Below are positions 12,809-23,952 of a stretch of DNA of 64,000 nt, one piece after another. A program made the translations under genes and the position numbers. Origin of the DNA: Nephromyces sp. MM_2019 (lineage: Eukaryota > Apicomplexa > Aconoidasida > Nephromycida); contig JADHZB010002016.1 of NCBI GenBank assembly GCA_015657535.1, positions 2,136 through 66,135 on the forward strand, given 5' to 3'. The notes under the pieces are model-generated. The model was not told the origin of the DNA. It did not search any database and was given only the letters and a program-made list of their open reading frames with translations. How positions within the stretch are numbered: the first letter of the stretch is position 1; each line of letters begins with the position of its first letter.

Positions 12809-13933
12809 AATTTTCTGTTGGTTTCATAAACTTTGAATAAGCTCTTTCCAATAAAAATAAGGTAAACCTTTAAAATGTAATGTTTCAAGTATATTCTTTT
12901 GTATGCTTTCACTCATCTATTGAGGTTGTTGAATTTATGTGTGTCAATTGATTTAAGCATAATAATGATGTAGCTTGTTTCGTAAACGATTATATAAGTA
13001 TTTTATAATTTTCGTTACTTTAAAAAATTCAAATTTTTTAATAATTTTATTTCATGAATTTTTATTGATTATTAGACAAAACATAGCTCTGATGGGCATT
13101 TTTTTATGCTAACCAGAATAATTTTGCTAGTCAATACTAGTAGCTATATTATAAAATAAAAATTAAAAATTCAAGCCGTTTACTAGCCCACTACCATTAA
13201 TTAAGCTTTATGCTTTGAATTGGATTCTAAATATAGATAGATTTCACTCAATATTTTAATCTTCAAACAGCTTAAGTTCCGAACAAATATTAGTTCGTAA
13301 TTATTCGGTTATAATTAGCCAAGTTCATTGTATTTAGTTTTTTATAGAAAAATTATTATAATTTGTAAAGTTTGATAATAAATTATAAGTAACAAGTTGA
13401 TAGTATTTTCAAAACAAATATATAAAAATGAAAAATTTCATAATTTTAGATATACATGTTTTCGATGGATATACGCTAGATAAAGTATTAACAAAATTTT
13501 ATTAGTGTTGATTTATACATGCTTTAGGGATATATATTATGCATTATTGGTTGTTTTACATCAGATCATTGATGAATTGAGTCAAGGTGATTTATCCAAT
13601 CAAGGTTGAACATAGAGGGTTAAATAGAGGGAGGACGATGAATGGATTGCTACAGTGGTAATTTTACATGGAAGATATTATAGGCTTTGGTTTAAGGGTC
13701 TGGTCTTGTGCCAAAAGAATTTCAAAATCTCATTTTAAACAGGGGGGTTATATAATGTGAAGTAGGTTTATTGTGATTTAAACATATTAATGGATCATCG
13801 GGTAATTTAGTATATCAAAATTGTATAGGGATTAAAAACAAGGAATTTAACTGGTGCAAACAAACCAAGTTAGGGAGTTATGAAATTTGATTTTTTAGTA
13901 GACCTTGCAAAGGAAATGTCGTAAAGAATTGTT
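12809..13933. other. Intergenic spacer between BolA and thymidylate kinase genes
   Basis: About 1.1 kb, AT-rich up to 13540. From 13560 to 13930, downstream of the kinase stop codon, the base composition is more balanced, with several G-runs (for example near 13741 and 13613). No ORF or RNA gene was recognised; it may hold 3' UTR sequence of the kinase gene. Confidence 0.45.
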
Positions 13934-15136
13934 TCAGTTTGACCATAAATCACATTTTAGTTCTGGTGTTTCTTCTTTAGCACTCTCAAAGAGTAGATCA
14001 ACATGAGATACAATATCATTATGTACATCCTGAAAGTTATAAAGATTTGATATATCAAGTTAAAATGAGCGTCTGAGTTTACCATAATGTTGCGTTGAGC
14101 ATTGATATTCTTCCAGTAGGGTTCATTCTCAAATGTTTTAAAGCATTTGTAAACTTCATTTTGAATCGCGATATTTTCATACCGTTCTTCACCTTGAATT
14201 ATAAAAAATTATATGCTGGATGTCTTCAAGAGCAAAAACTCAAAAGTTTACCATAATTATCCCTAGTTGAACATTTGGAAGGATGCACATCAAGATATAG
14301 GACCATGTCTGGGCATAGGAGCCCTTTATCAGGGTTTTTACACCATTGAAAATCCAATTTCTGTACATTGAAACTCTTGATGAATTAACTCAGATTTATT
14401 GAAGTATGCAAATAGTTCTCAAAATATAGGGTAAGAAATAAGAGTTTTCTATCTCGATTAAATACAATGTACTAGGTTAATGAGTCAAAATGTGTTGGGA
14501 TATGGTACACATCATACATTGAATTGATTTAATAACTTTGAATTATTAACAATTATTAAGATTTTTTTTTGGACATACCAGAGCTCCCGAAGAGTAAGCA
14601 GCTCCAGAAAATGCATAGCGGTCAACTATGATAGTCCTACCAATTTCGAGTTGTTTTCGCATTTCACTCCTATTTATAGAATAATAAAACATATAAGTAA
14701 AACTAAAAAAAATTAGGATCGGTTAATATAATGTAGTTCTTATTAACATTGACTCCCAACGATTAGCAGAGAAAAGTAGGTGAATTGTCTCCTTTGAATC
14801 TTCAAAATTTTGCTCAATCAAATAAGAGTTTATAATTTTACCAGTTTGAGAAGCACGATCTATAGTATAAATGTATAAGTTTTTATTAGATTTAAATTTT
14901 CCATGATCAAAGGTTTTTAGCTTTCTCACTTGGAAACTTGATATTCACACAGGGTATATCTTTAGAGTTCAAGTAACTTGTAAGCATTTGGACCTGAGTA
15001 GATTTTCCACTCCTTAGGAAGAAAAGAGAAAGCAATGGGAGAAGAAGCATATGGAGATTATGCTTTCAAAGCGAAATATCGGTTACCTGTCTATGCCCTC
15101 AAATACAATCAGAAATCCACGCTTAACCGAGCTCAT
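13934..15136 (-). CDS. TMK: Thymidylate kinase (dTMP kinase)
   Basis: Seven exons: 15136-15087, 15012-14930, 14859-14754, 14669-14579, 14360-14252, 14192-14083, 14029-13934. All phases agree and give 214 residues, the usual size. The enzyme phosphorylates dTMP to dTDP with ATP, on the only route to dTTP. Residues 12-22 are the P-loop (FEGIDRSGKST). The DR motif region reads DRYAFSGAAYS and matches the dTMP-binding DRY/S motif. HLLFSANRWE is the conserved helix between the two, and the LID region is near GEERYE. PDMVLYLDV is the core strand. The donor of exon 3 is GTCAAT, weak but needed for phase and conserved sequence. It lies in the same orientation as the BolA gene, 1.1 kb away. The call is firm. 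Confidence 0.94.
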
Positions 15137-16926
15137 AATTAGAACAATTAGGTACTAATCAGTCAAAGATTAAGATGGATAGTGCCAGTCAGACGTTTTT
15201 ATCATGTCTAATATGTTAAAATGTTAGTTTTGTTTCTAAGCTTTACTACTTATTATAAGAATCATACAAAATAAAAATCCTTATATATGGGAAATAAACA
15301 TAGTTATGTGTTTTGGACAGTTTAAGGGTCCAAATTCGCTCGATTCTAACTTTAAAAAACAAATTAAAACGCTATACAGATTTTTATTAATTTTATAACA
15401 TTTGCTATCATCTTGTGAAAATGTTATAGCTACAAAGGATTGTCAAAAACTATTATACCAGATTTGGGTAAGATATCACAAACATTCAACTTCCCGTTGG
15501 ATATCGTGAGTTATGAGTGAAGTCTGATTTATTAGTTTTAATTGAACACTGTGATAATGAACATTTTAGAATCCTCTATTCGAAAGATGAGGCTTGAAAC
15601 TCAAAATATTTTTGCCTTGACATTTGACATTTCAAATTTGTTTCTATGTGTCTAAGTCAGCTTTTAAGTTATATAGTAAAGTTTAAGTACTGCATGTGAG
15701 ATCACAAGATTTGAAGTGAGACGTATAAGCATAAGCTAATTTGTAAAAAGCTAACAAAAAAATTAAAATATTAACACCTTTCCCAATTCAAGATAGGAAA
15801 CTTGAGAAGTATTAGTTGCAAGATATGTATTCACAAATATGATTTGATTGATTGCTCTTGTATGAAATGTGAATTAATGGATCATTTAATCAGAAGCCTT
15901 TTTAAAGGTAAATGTATTGTAGTGTTGAGGCTATATTTTTTAAATAAATAATAGGATTGAATTTGGAAATAAAAAAAAGTCGACGATTAATCTTTGAAAA
16001 TTTTTATCTACGCAAGAAATTTCAAAATTAATATAATGCCGTTTATTACCAATACTATAAACGATAGAAACAAGCAAAACTGCTTTGATGCTTTATAAAA
16101 CTTGGGCATATTTAAAGATATCAAATTTTAAAATCATTAAATTAGTTTTTTAGACAAAATGTCTGTTAGCTGCTTTGATTACCTTCATAAATAACTGTGA
16201 ATTTCATCTGACATTTATAACATTGGTGTGTGCTTGTATTTTTGTTATTTTAGACGATTCTCGGTAGTACCTTATCTTTATTAGCTGAAAAATGCAGTTA
16301 TTCATTTTCATTTGTAACTAAACCAGCAGTGGAAATCTAATAAACATTTAGTTTTTTTAACAGTTTGCTTGAGTGTTGTTAACATTTTAATTAGATAATT
16401 GATTTTTTTTTAATTAGATACTTGTGAATGGATTAGCATTTCATTCTATGCTTTAATTTTTTCGATTATTTTAGAAACTGTCAAACTGCGTTAAGCTTTT
16501 TTTGGTTCTACTGTGGTTTTTTTCAGATTTTCTAATCTAGTGATTTTATGTGGTGAAAGTGTTTTTGATTATTATACATGTATACATATATTAAGTGTGA
16601 ACTGCTTGCTATCATTACTAGTGCATCTTTAGTATCATTTAAAAGGATTTTATTTGATATATAAAGCCTCGCTAGGTTATTTGTTAAATCTACATAGCAT
16701 GCATATACTTAAAAAGTTGCTCACCTTTACACTAAATAAAGTCAAATACTTATTCCAAAGCGAAACAATGTGATTATATTTTGAAATGGAGTTTATTTTC
16801 ATCCCAACAATCTGTAGCGGAATTTAGTCAAAAGTGAAAAGTTGAAAAGGTCTATATATATAAATAATCTACGTTCTTATAGCCGTAATTATCAACATTT
16901 TGCATGTAGCTTAATCTAATTACAAA
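15137..16926. other. Divergent intergenic region
   Basis: About 1.8 kb between the minus-strand kinase and the plus-strand ubiquitin-conjugating enzyme gene, so it should hold both promoters. It is AT-rich with scattered T-runs. I see no ORF with splice support, no RNA gene and no repeat. Confidence 0.5.
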
Positions 16927-18363
16927 ATGGGAGATTATAGTGGGTGCCCAAAATCGGAAAATCCTCCCCCAAAGTCTCTTTCTGCAAAAAGTCTTGCAAG
17001 AGTCCTTAAAGAATATAATCAGATTCAGGAAAGAATTTATTACTATTCTAGATGAAAATAGATCTTCATCACTACCATTAATACTGCCAAAAATTTATTA
17101 CCATACGATATTTTGTATTCTTTTCGTTCTCCACAGAGTGACCCTGACCCTTTCTGGTGTGCTTACCCAATAAATGTAGAAGATCCTTTCGATTGGCATT
17201 TTACTCTCAAAGGACCTAGCGAATCTGATTTTGAGGGTGGGTATTATCACGGAAGAATACTTTTACCTCCCAACTACCCATTTGCACCACCTACTATATC
17301 TTTACTAACTCCGAATGGGAGATTTAGAGTTGACAGAAAAGTTAGTTTCTTCGAAACAAATATTATGTAATGAACCCTAATACTCAAACTATCCTAGGCC
17401 ATATTTAACAATTCCCAAACCACTGATGCTTTGTTTTTAACAGATTTGTCTGAGCATTAGTAATTACCACCCGGAGACTTGGCACCCAATCTGGGGCATA
17501 AGGACTATTCTGACATCACTTCGCCTTTTCTTTTCCACTTCTGACACTATATCTCTAAATAGCCTTAGTGAGACAAGCCAGGTAGTTGAGCATTAGTAGC
17601 TACTGTGGTTCCACTACACTAATGACAACTGGAATTTAAAAACTTTTCAATACAGGTAAAAAAGGTTCTTGCCAAAGCTTCCATAAGTTGGAAATGCACT
17701 ATATGTAACAAATCAAATAAAGAACTTGTCAATGAAATGTGTCCTGAATTGTCCGATGAATCCCCCCAACATTCCAAAAATACTCCAGTAAAATTTAAAC
17801 TCCTTTTTAAAAAACATATAACCATATAATCTACCATTTCATGAAATAACACTCATTTATTGCCCACTTTTTTAAAAGGAAATATTGGACTTGCCAAAAA
17901 TAAATCTCGCAGAGGATATAGACACCGATAGCGAAGGAGAATTAACAAATTTATATGACGTAAAGCACATTCATATATCTTTTAGACAAATCATTTAATG
18001 AAAATTCAATCAACCTCTTTGAGCCCTTTGAACCTAAACTTTATGAAAAACTCTTCTCTTTAATATAATTGTACAAAAGAAATCTTTTATTTTACACAAT
18101 AGGCTCCCACTCCACCAGGAAAACTTGTAGAGGAAAACTCTGATCATACAAATCTCAATAATGAAGAGAACCTAACCAATGCATATAACAGAAGACTTCG
18201 TCCTCAACATGTACCATCTTCATTTTTTCGGCAGCTTTACTCAAAACCTTCAGACAATCTAGACTTGATTTTAATTGCTATTGATGTGTTACTCGGGATC
18301 TGTCTAATAGTATTAATTAACTTTTTATCACACTTAATCCTTGATATATCAGCCATCTTTTAA
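16927..18363 (+). CDS. Membrane-anchored ubiquitin-conjugating enzyme, UBE2J/Ubc6 type
   Basis: Six exons: 16927-17028, 17137-17340, 17444-17581, 17656-17787, 17879-17959, 18103-18363; 305 residues. E2 enzymes of this class sit in the ER membrane and pass ubiquitin to ERAD ligases. The UBC fold is clear: helix 1 with LARVLKEYNQIQ, FDWHFTLKGP, GGYYHGRILLPPNYPFAPP, then TPNGRF and ICLSISNYHPETWHPIW. Cys104 is the likely catalytic cysteine, and the HPxTWxPxW signature is that of UBE2J rather than ordinary E2s. A C-terminal hydrophobic segment (about 275-303, from DLILIAIDVLLGICLIVLI on) is the tail anchor. A CxxC pair lies at about 161-164 (KCTICNK). The first intron begins GAAAGA instead of GTAAGA: all other evidence puts the junction at 17028/17137, but the donor is not GT. 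This is either a GA-AG intron or a base error. Confidence 0.9.
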
Positions 18364-19155
18364 AAGTATTAAAACTCTTTTTTCAAATTAAACTTCAACT
18401 AAATGAACTTTTCTAACATCAAAATTAGACATAAAATTAGATCTTATTCAGCATCTTTGTGCAATCGAAGAAAATAAAATATTTTAAGTTTATAACATTC
18501 AGCAATTGATTTATAACTAATACTATTTTCACAATATCGGATATTATGCACCTTTTATCATGAAACTGAACAAGCTGATATCTAGATAATAAACACTATG
18601 TTCCAATTTATCAACGATTTTTATTAGTCAAAACAATAAGCAGAATATAAGTTTCAAAATCACTAACTAATTAGTCTCTTCTAAATGAGCACCATTATTT
18701 ACACAGAATAACCTCGAAATAATTCCTCAATTAAAGCTCCAAACCATAAACTTACTAAAATTATGTTTTCTATCTAGTGATATAAATCAATCTTTTTAAA
18801 TATTTATAAAACTACATACTCACCAAATTTGAAGGATTATAATTGATATTGTACCTATTATGTATCATTAATCTGGTGAAAATTTACTAGTATAACAATA
18901 CGTTTGTAATAATTGAGTGCTCATTTAAATTAGATCTTATTTAGAACACCCTTTTTTGAATAGCCTATTCCGCCATTATATTAAGAAAAGTAGATAAGTT
19001 AAAAAGGTATGGTTCAATATTACTGATCGTGATTTTTGTTAGCCTTCCACTATTACATCAAATCTTTAATTAGCATAAATACTTTGCCTTAACTAATTAT
19101 TATATTCTTTTTCTTGTTGTTAATTATATCATCAACTATCTCGTATTAGTTAAAC
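18364..19155. other. AT-rich intergenic spacer
   Basis: About 0.8 kb between two plus-strand genes. Nothing coding or repetitive was recognised; promoter and 3' UTR sequence are presumed. Confidence 0.5.
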
Positions 19156-20895
19156 ATGGAAGGTGACTTTGAAGTTAATATCGAATTTCTAAAAGTGTTA
19201 GCTTTATATGCAGGGAGTTTCATGCTTAATGCTCAATCTTCAGAAAAAAAAATTAGCACAAAGACAAATGAGTCTGACCTTGTTACCGAAACTGATGTTT
19301 CGATTGAGACAGAACTGAAAAGTCGAATTTCTAAAAGATATCCAGAACACAAATTCCTTTGTGAAGGTATGTGTTATATTACTAATTCTTAAAGCTTTTA
19401 TAATCCCTAGAAAATTTTATAAAAATACAGTTCTTGAAGCTAACAAATTTGTATAGAGAATTTCGACTTTTAAGGACATTTTTAAACATATACTGAGTTA
19501 CATAACACTTAATGAAAGTTTAAGACAGAATTAAAACTTCTCAAGCTTTTATTTTGTGCTTGAAGCATATAATTGTCTACTGTTTATTTGTGATCATCCT
19601 TTGATTTAAATTCAGAAACGGAAAATCAACAAAAACTAACAGATTTACCAACATGGATTATTGATCCAGTAAATTCTCTTAAGCATAAATAACAATAAGT
19701 GCACATATTTATTATAACAGATAATGAATACTAATAACTTTTTGATTAATAATCAACACAATATTTATAATCAGGCTATAATTACATTACTTTGATATAA
19801 TATTGTTGCTTTTGTTTAATTATCTTTAGATTGATGGAACTACGAATTTCATTCACAAGTTCCCCTTTTATTGTGGTAAGAATCTACTGAATCGATTTCT
19901 TTAATAAGTCAACCATCAAATTGTTATTTTTTCTATTAAATCAGTTTCTATTGGTTTCTCAAGAAATAAAACCATATTATTGGGATGTGTTTATATACCA
20001 TACATGGTAAGAAAGGAGTCTATAATAATTGATCGAATTTTTTTCACAAGTTATTTATCTTGCAGAACGAGTTATTTTATGCAATTAAAAACGGTGGTGC
20101 TTACTTGAACAATACGAGGATCAAAGTTTCAAATTGCACTCAAATATCTAAAGCACTTCTGTTTACATCGCTGAATGCTTCTAAGTTGCATGAGGTAAAT
20201 AATTTATTCAATATTGTGAATGACTTGTACTTAATAAAATCCGGTAATATTCTTTTCTAATACCATCCAATACAAAAGGATTTAAATACAACGATTCAAC
20301 TAGATAATTCTCTGGAGAAGAAATACATAATGGGTATATAAGCAAATTTTCATTTTATATGTTCATAATCTTTTATTTTTTCGATATAAACCTTTTCAGA
20401 TAGAAACTTCGATAATCTTAAATGTGTTATACCAAAAGTTAGAGATATAAGGCAACTCGGAGCAAGTGCTGTTGAATTATCATATCTTGGTAAGCGAAAA
20501 CAAAATAAATTGAAATCAAATAGTTTAGAATCTAATTTCCAATTAAAATCTTTTTTTTTCAATTAAAATCTTAAAGCTTGTGGACGTTGCGATATATTAT
20601 TCCAGTTTGGCCCTCATGAATGGGTAAATTATAAATTTGAAAAAAATACTTATGCAGATTAATTTAATATACTTTCATAAATAGGATGTAGCAGCTGGTA
20701 TTTTATTGATACAAGAAGCTGGAGGTTATATATCTGATATTGATGGTTCTGAATATGTAAGTTTAATATATTTAATAAAAATATTACAAGTAAACGAAAA
20801 ATTTGTGAAATCAGGTTGATATTGGTTCCCTGAGGATCCTTGCAGCTGCAAGTTTCGATTTAGCTAAATCCTTATCCTCGTTAATAAGGCTATAA
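19156..20895 (+). CDS. Inositol monophosphatase-family phosphatase
   Basis: Ten exons: 19156-19366, 19616-19668, 19830-19875, 19945-20006, 20066-20194, 20279-20333, 20400-20489, 20577-20623, 20685-20756, 20815-20895. Every phase matches and the product is 281 residues, typical for the family. Mg2+-dependent, Li+-sensitive enzymes of this fold hydrolyse inositol monophosphate, or related sugar or nucleotide phosphates. Metal-site motifs are visible: the Glu pair after FLCEG (residues about 69-72), WIIDPIDGTTNFIH (the D-P-I-D-G-T core, about 84-97) and HEWDVAAGILLIQEAGG near the C-terminus. NELFYAIKNGGAYLN and LSYLACGR are also family-typical. IMPase itself is the best fit; a 3'(2'),5'-bisphosphate nucleotidase is less likely because of length and the GTTNF motif. 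Introns are 60-250 bp. Confidence 0.92.
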
Positions 20896-21164
20896 AAAAC
20901 TGGTAAATAAACTATAAATTTTTTATTGCAGGTTGAAAAATTCACATATAGCATATAACTTAAATTTAAAATAATTTGAATAGCGCCCAGAAAATATAAA
21001 AATATAAATCAGTAGTTTCTTTTCCTTTTATTAATACAAAATTTTAAAAGACATGGCTTTAAAGTCCTTCAATTTTTTTAATCAAAATAGTTCACTGTTA
21101 AAACTCTTGGAGGGTTATAATCAAATAAGATGGCTTATACTAAGTATAGGGATCAGATAAAGTT

Positions 21165-21815
21165 TTAAAATTTTGGGAGAGTTGTTTTCGTTTCATTCTC
21201 TCCATTTGTTGGAGGATAGCTATTTGTAACAAAAAATTGTTGCTGATTTGGAACGTTATTAAACTGTGAAATAAACTTAGGATATGTTCCAAAACTTCCA
21301 TAAACTCTAGTTGTAACAAGTGGGATTGTTTGATTACTTTGGAAACGGTTGGGATTAGATGTTTTAATTACATTATATGAAACTGTTTCGGGATGTCTAG
21401 TCTTATAGTGCATTTGATTAACACTCACAAAGTGTTTGTAATCAACATCTGCTGGTTTCATCTTCATTTCCTGTTGCATTTTTGGTTGTCCCTGGTTTTG
21501 TGTATAGTAGTAAGATACAAACGGGGGAAAGTTTACCTCAGGTGGAAACATTGGAGTAGCATTTTGAGTTTCGGTTGGTTGGGGAGGTGCTTGTGGCGTA
21601 TGAAACATTGTAAACTTTTCGTTTTGGGGTGCTTGTGTCATTGGAAACGTGTGACTAGGATAATAGTAGCGTGCTTCTCCTTTAGTAATAGAGCCTCCCA
21701 TAAAATTTGTTCCTGCTTTGCTATTTGAAGCCGTTGCATTAAAGTTCGCCTTGAATATTTCTGGGACTTTAGGGGCAGAAATTTTATCCGCAGGGAAATT
21801 AGGTAAACCTTGCAT
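21165..21815 (-). CDS. Hypothetical Gln/Pro/Asn-rich protein
   Basis: An uninterrupted 216-codon frame from an ATG at 21815, clearly less AT-rich than its surroundings and ending 270 bp from the convergent IMPase stop. The product is rich in Pro, Gln, Asn, Phe and Tyr, with repeated aromatic pairs (ARYYYPS, VSYYYTQ) and a basic Met/Lys stretch near the middle (KMQQEMKMKPADVDYKHF). There is no signal peptide, membrane segment or catalytic motif. It looks like an intrinsically disordered or cytoskeletal-type protein. I do not recognise a family, and the start could be an internal exon boundary. Confidence 0.65.
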   Translation of the reverse strand: MQGLPNFPADKISAPKVPEIFKANFNATASNSKAGTNFMGGSITKGEARYYYPSHTFPMTQAPQNEKFTMFHTPQAPPQPTETQNATPMFPPEVNFPPFVSYYYTQNQGQPKMQQEMKMKPADVDYKHFVSVNQMHYKTRHPETVSYNVIKTSNPNRFQSNQTIPLVTTRVYGSFGTYPKFISQFNNVPNQQQFFVTNSYPPTNGENETKTTLPKF

Positions 21816-23952
21816 TATGTATTAAATTTAAAAGTAGCTTGAAAAAGGTAAGCTTTGCGACTAAAATATGATATTTAACAAGCTTTTAGTTTTATATAAA
21901 GTTATGAACGTCTTATTAGAATTATCATTCAAAATAACAATAAGTGTGAATAATAAAATATTTTCTGTCTCTACCTCATATAAACTTAAGCTTAGGCTAA
22001 TAAATGGAATCAATAAGCTTTTTATAATGAAAATATTTATTGTAGATATTCGCTATCGTTACATAAGTTATAACTAGTTTGTTAAAATTCAACTTTAAAA
22101 TGGCTGTGTCGAAATAAAATTGTAAATACAAAACTGTTTTTAGTACCCTTCAAAAAGATTTAGGCATAAAATTAATGTTAGTGCTGAACATTGTTAAATC
22201 TTCCTAGTGCTTAGCGAGTTGACCGTTTTTGGGTGGCTATTATATCGTAAATTGTAGGTAGTATATAATTTTTTGTGCGTGCAAAGTTACTAGTGGTTTT
22301 TTACCAAGAGAAAACAATTTTAATAAGGCTTAAATGACATAAGTACTTCACTTAAAACAAGTTAAAGTGAGCCTAAGCTATTTTACTTCACCGAGTCACA
22401 CTTGTTGGATAAATAGAGAGTAATGAATCATCCCTAAAGAAAAAAAGCTATTAGTTAATACAACTTTAGACATGAATTCGAAAAGAATATTTTCTCAAGT
22501 CGTTGTTTTACAGCCTGGGATATTGCTATAGGAATTAATATGCTGATTGCAGAAACTGCTTCAAAAAGGAGTGTTCTGAATCAGACATTATTAGCAGCAC
22601 TGACAGACAGTTCTGACAAGGGCTGTAATTACAATTATGTATATATATATATCATACACACTCTGTTTTATTTTATTATAAACGTGCAAGTTAATTAGAA
22701 TAGAGCACATCACATAATGTCACGATTAATTCTAAGATATAAATCTAATAAGCACTAAAAATTTAACTCATGAGTATTTTAAACCTATAAAACAACCCCA
22801 TAAATACTCTACCACTTAAAACCTCTTTAGAAGGCAAAAGAGTTTCTAGACAAATGTCTCCTCTGCTTTAGCATCAATGCATCATAACAAGCACTTTAAC
22901 AAAGAATTTGATTATGAAACCTCTATCTGACTAATTTCATCCTAAATTTTACTAGAAGACACAAACAATTAGAAACTTTGAATGAATTTATGAGAACTAA
23001 GTAAGAAGCTAAATAAACCCTTTTACTATTCTTTTGGAATTAGCAAATTATACATAAATACTTGCGACAATAATTTTGTTCAAGAAAGTATTTTAAGTGA
23101 AGCACCTTTATTAAAAGCTTCCAAATTAGATGACACAAATTAAGCTTGAATTCAATTTATTTTTAACATGAAGCTATTGTTAAAAGATTTAAAACAGTTA
23201 CAAATAACATTAAAAATATAATTAAAGTAAGCCATTTAAAAAGTTGCTTATATCAGTATGCTTAATGCAATATGAAAGTATGAAATCACGCATTTAAATT
23301 AACTTAAGTAATATGTATATGTATGCATATATATGTGACCATAGTAGATATAATTTTGATTTTGGACTTAGAAATATCTGTTCCCTGTTACTTAACAATT
23401 ACATAAAAATCAACAATATAAAAATAAAAATGTTAACAGTGACATCAACCAAAATTAATAAATTAAAATTGAATAAAAAAGCCACCTTAATACTAAGTTT
23501 CTATTGTCAAGTGTTCTAGCTTTGTGTTGACTTACTAAATTTATATATAGCATACGCTTTATACTAAATCAGAATCACTTCATACATAACAATAACATAT
23601 GCATATAAAATAAAGTTCATGTTATTAATAAATATCTGAACTAACATTGGCAACATAAAGTGTCGATTAAATTACCAAAATAACCAACTACTGTTACATT
23701 TTTCTAATAAATTTATATTCATTGAATAAAAAATATCTTATCAAACAAAACCTAATTTTTGATTTTATTAATATGAAAAGGGCAAGATTTACACTATAAA
23801 ATTTGATCTTTACCTCACCTATCACCCTTAATACTTAACTTTCCGAACTCTGATTCATTACCCTTGGTGTTTGGATAATGAATTAATTTGGATAATGCTA
23901 ATATTTACTAAATAAAACTCTATTTTATCTCTTTAATTTATTTTATATAAAT
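21816..23952. other. AT-rich intergenic region with one coding-like patch
   Basis: About 2.1 kb. From 22457 to 22700 one plus-strand frame stays open for about 80 codons. It contains CFTAWDIAIGINMLIAETA and then LNQTLLAALTDSSDKGC, with much less biased composition than its flanks. The only in-frame ATG is at about 22539. I could not attach upstream or downstream exons. Elsewhere the sequence is AT-rich with nothing recognised. Confidence 0.4.

Noticed and set aside
21393..21728. 111-codon plus frame opposite the hypothetical gene
   Set aside because: Shadow of the 216-codon minus frame, which has more normal protein composition.
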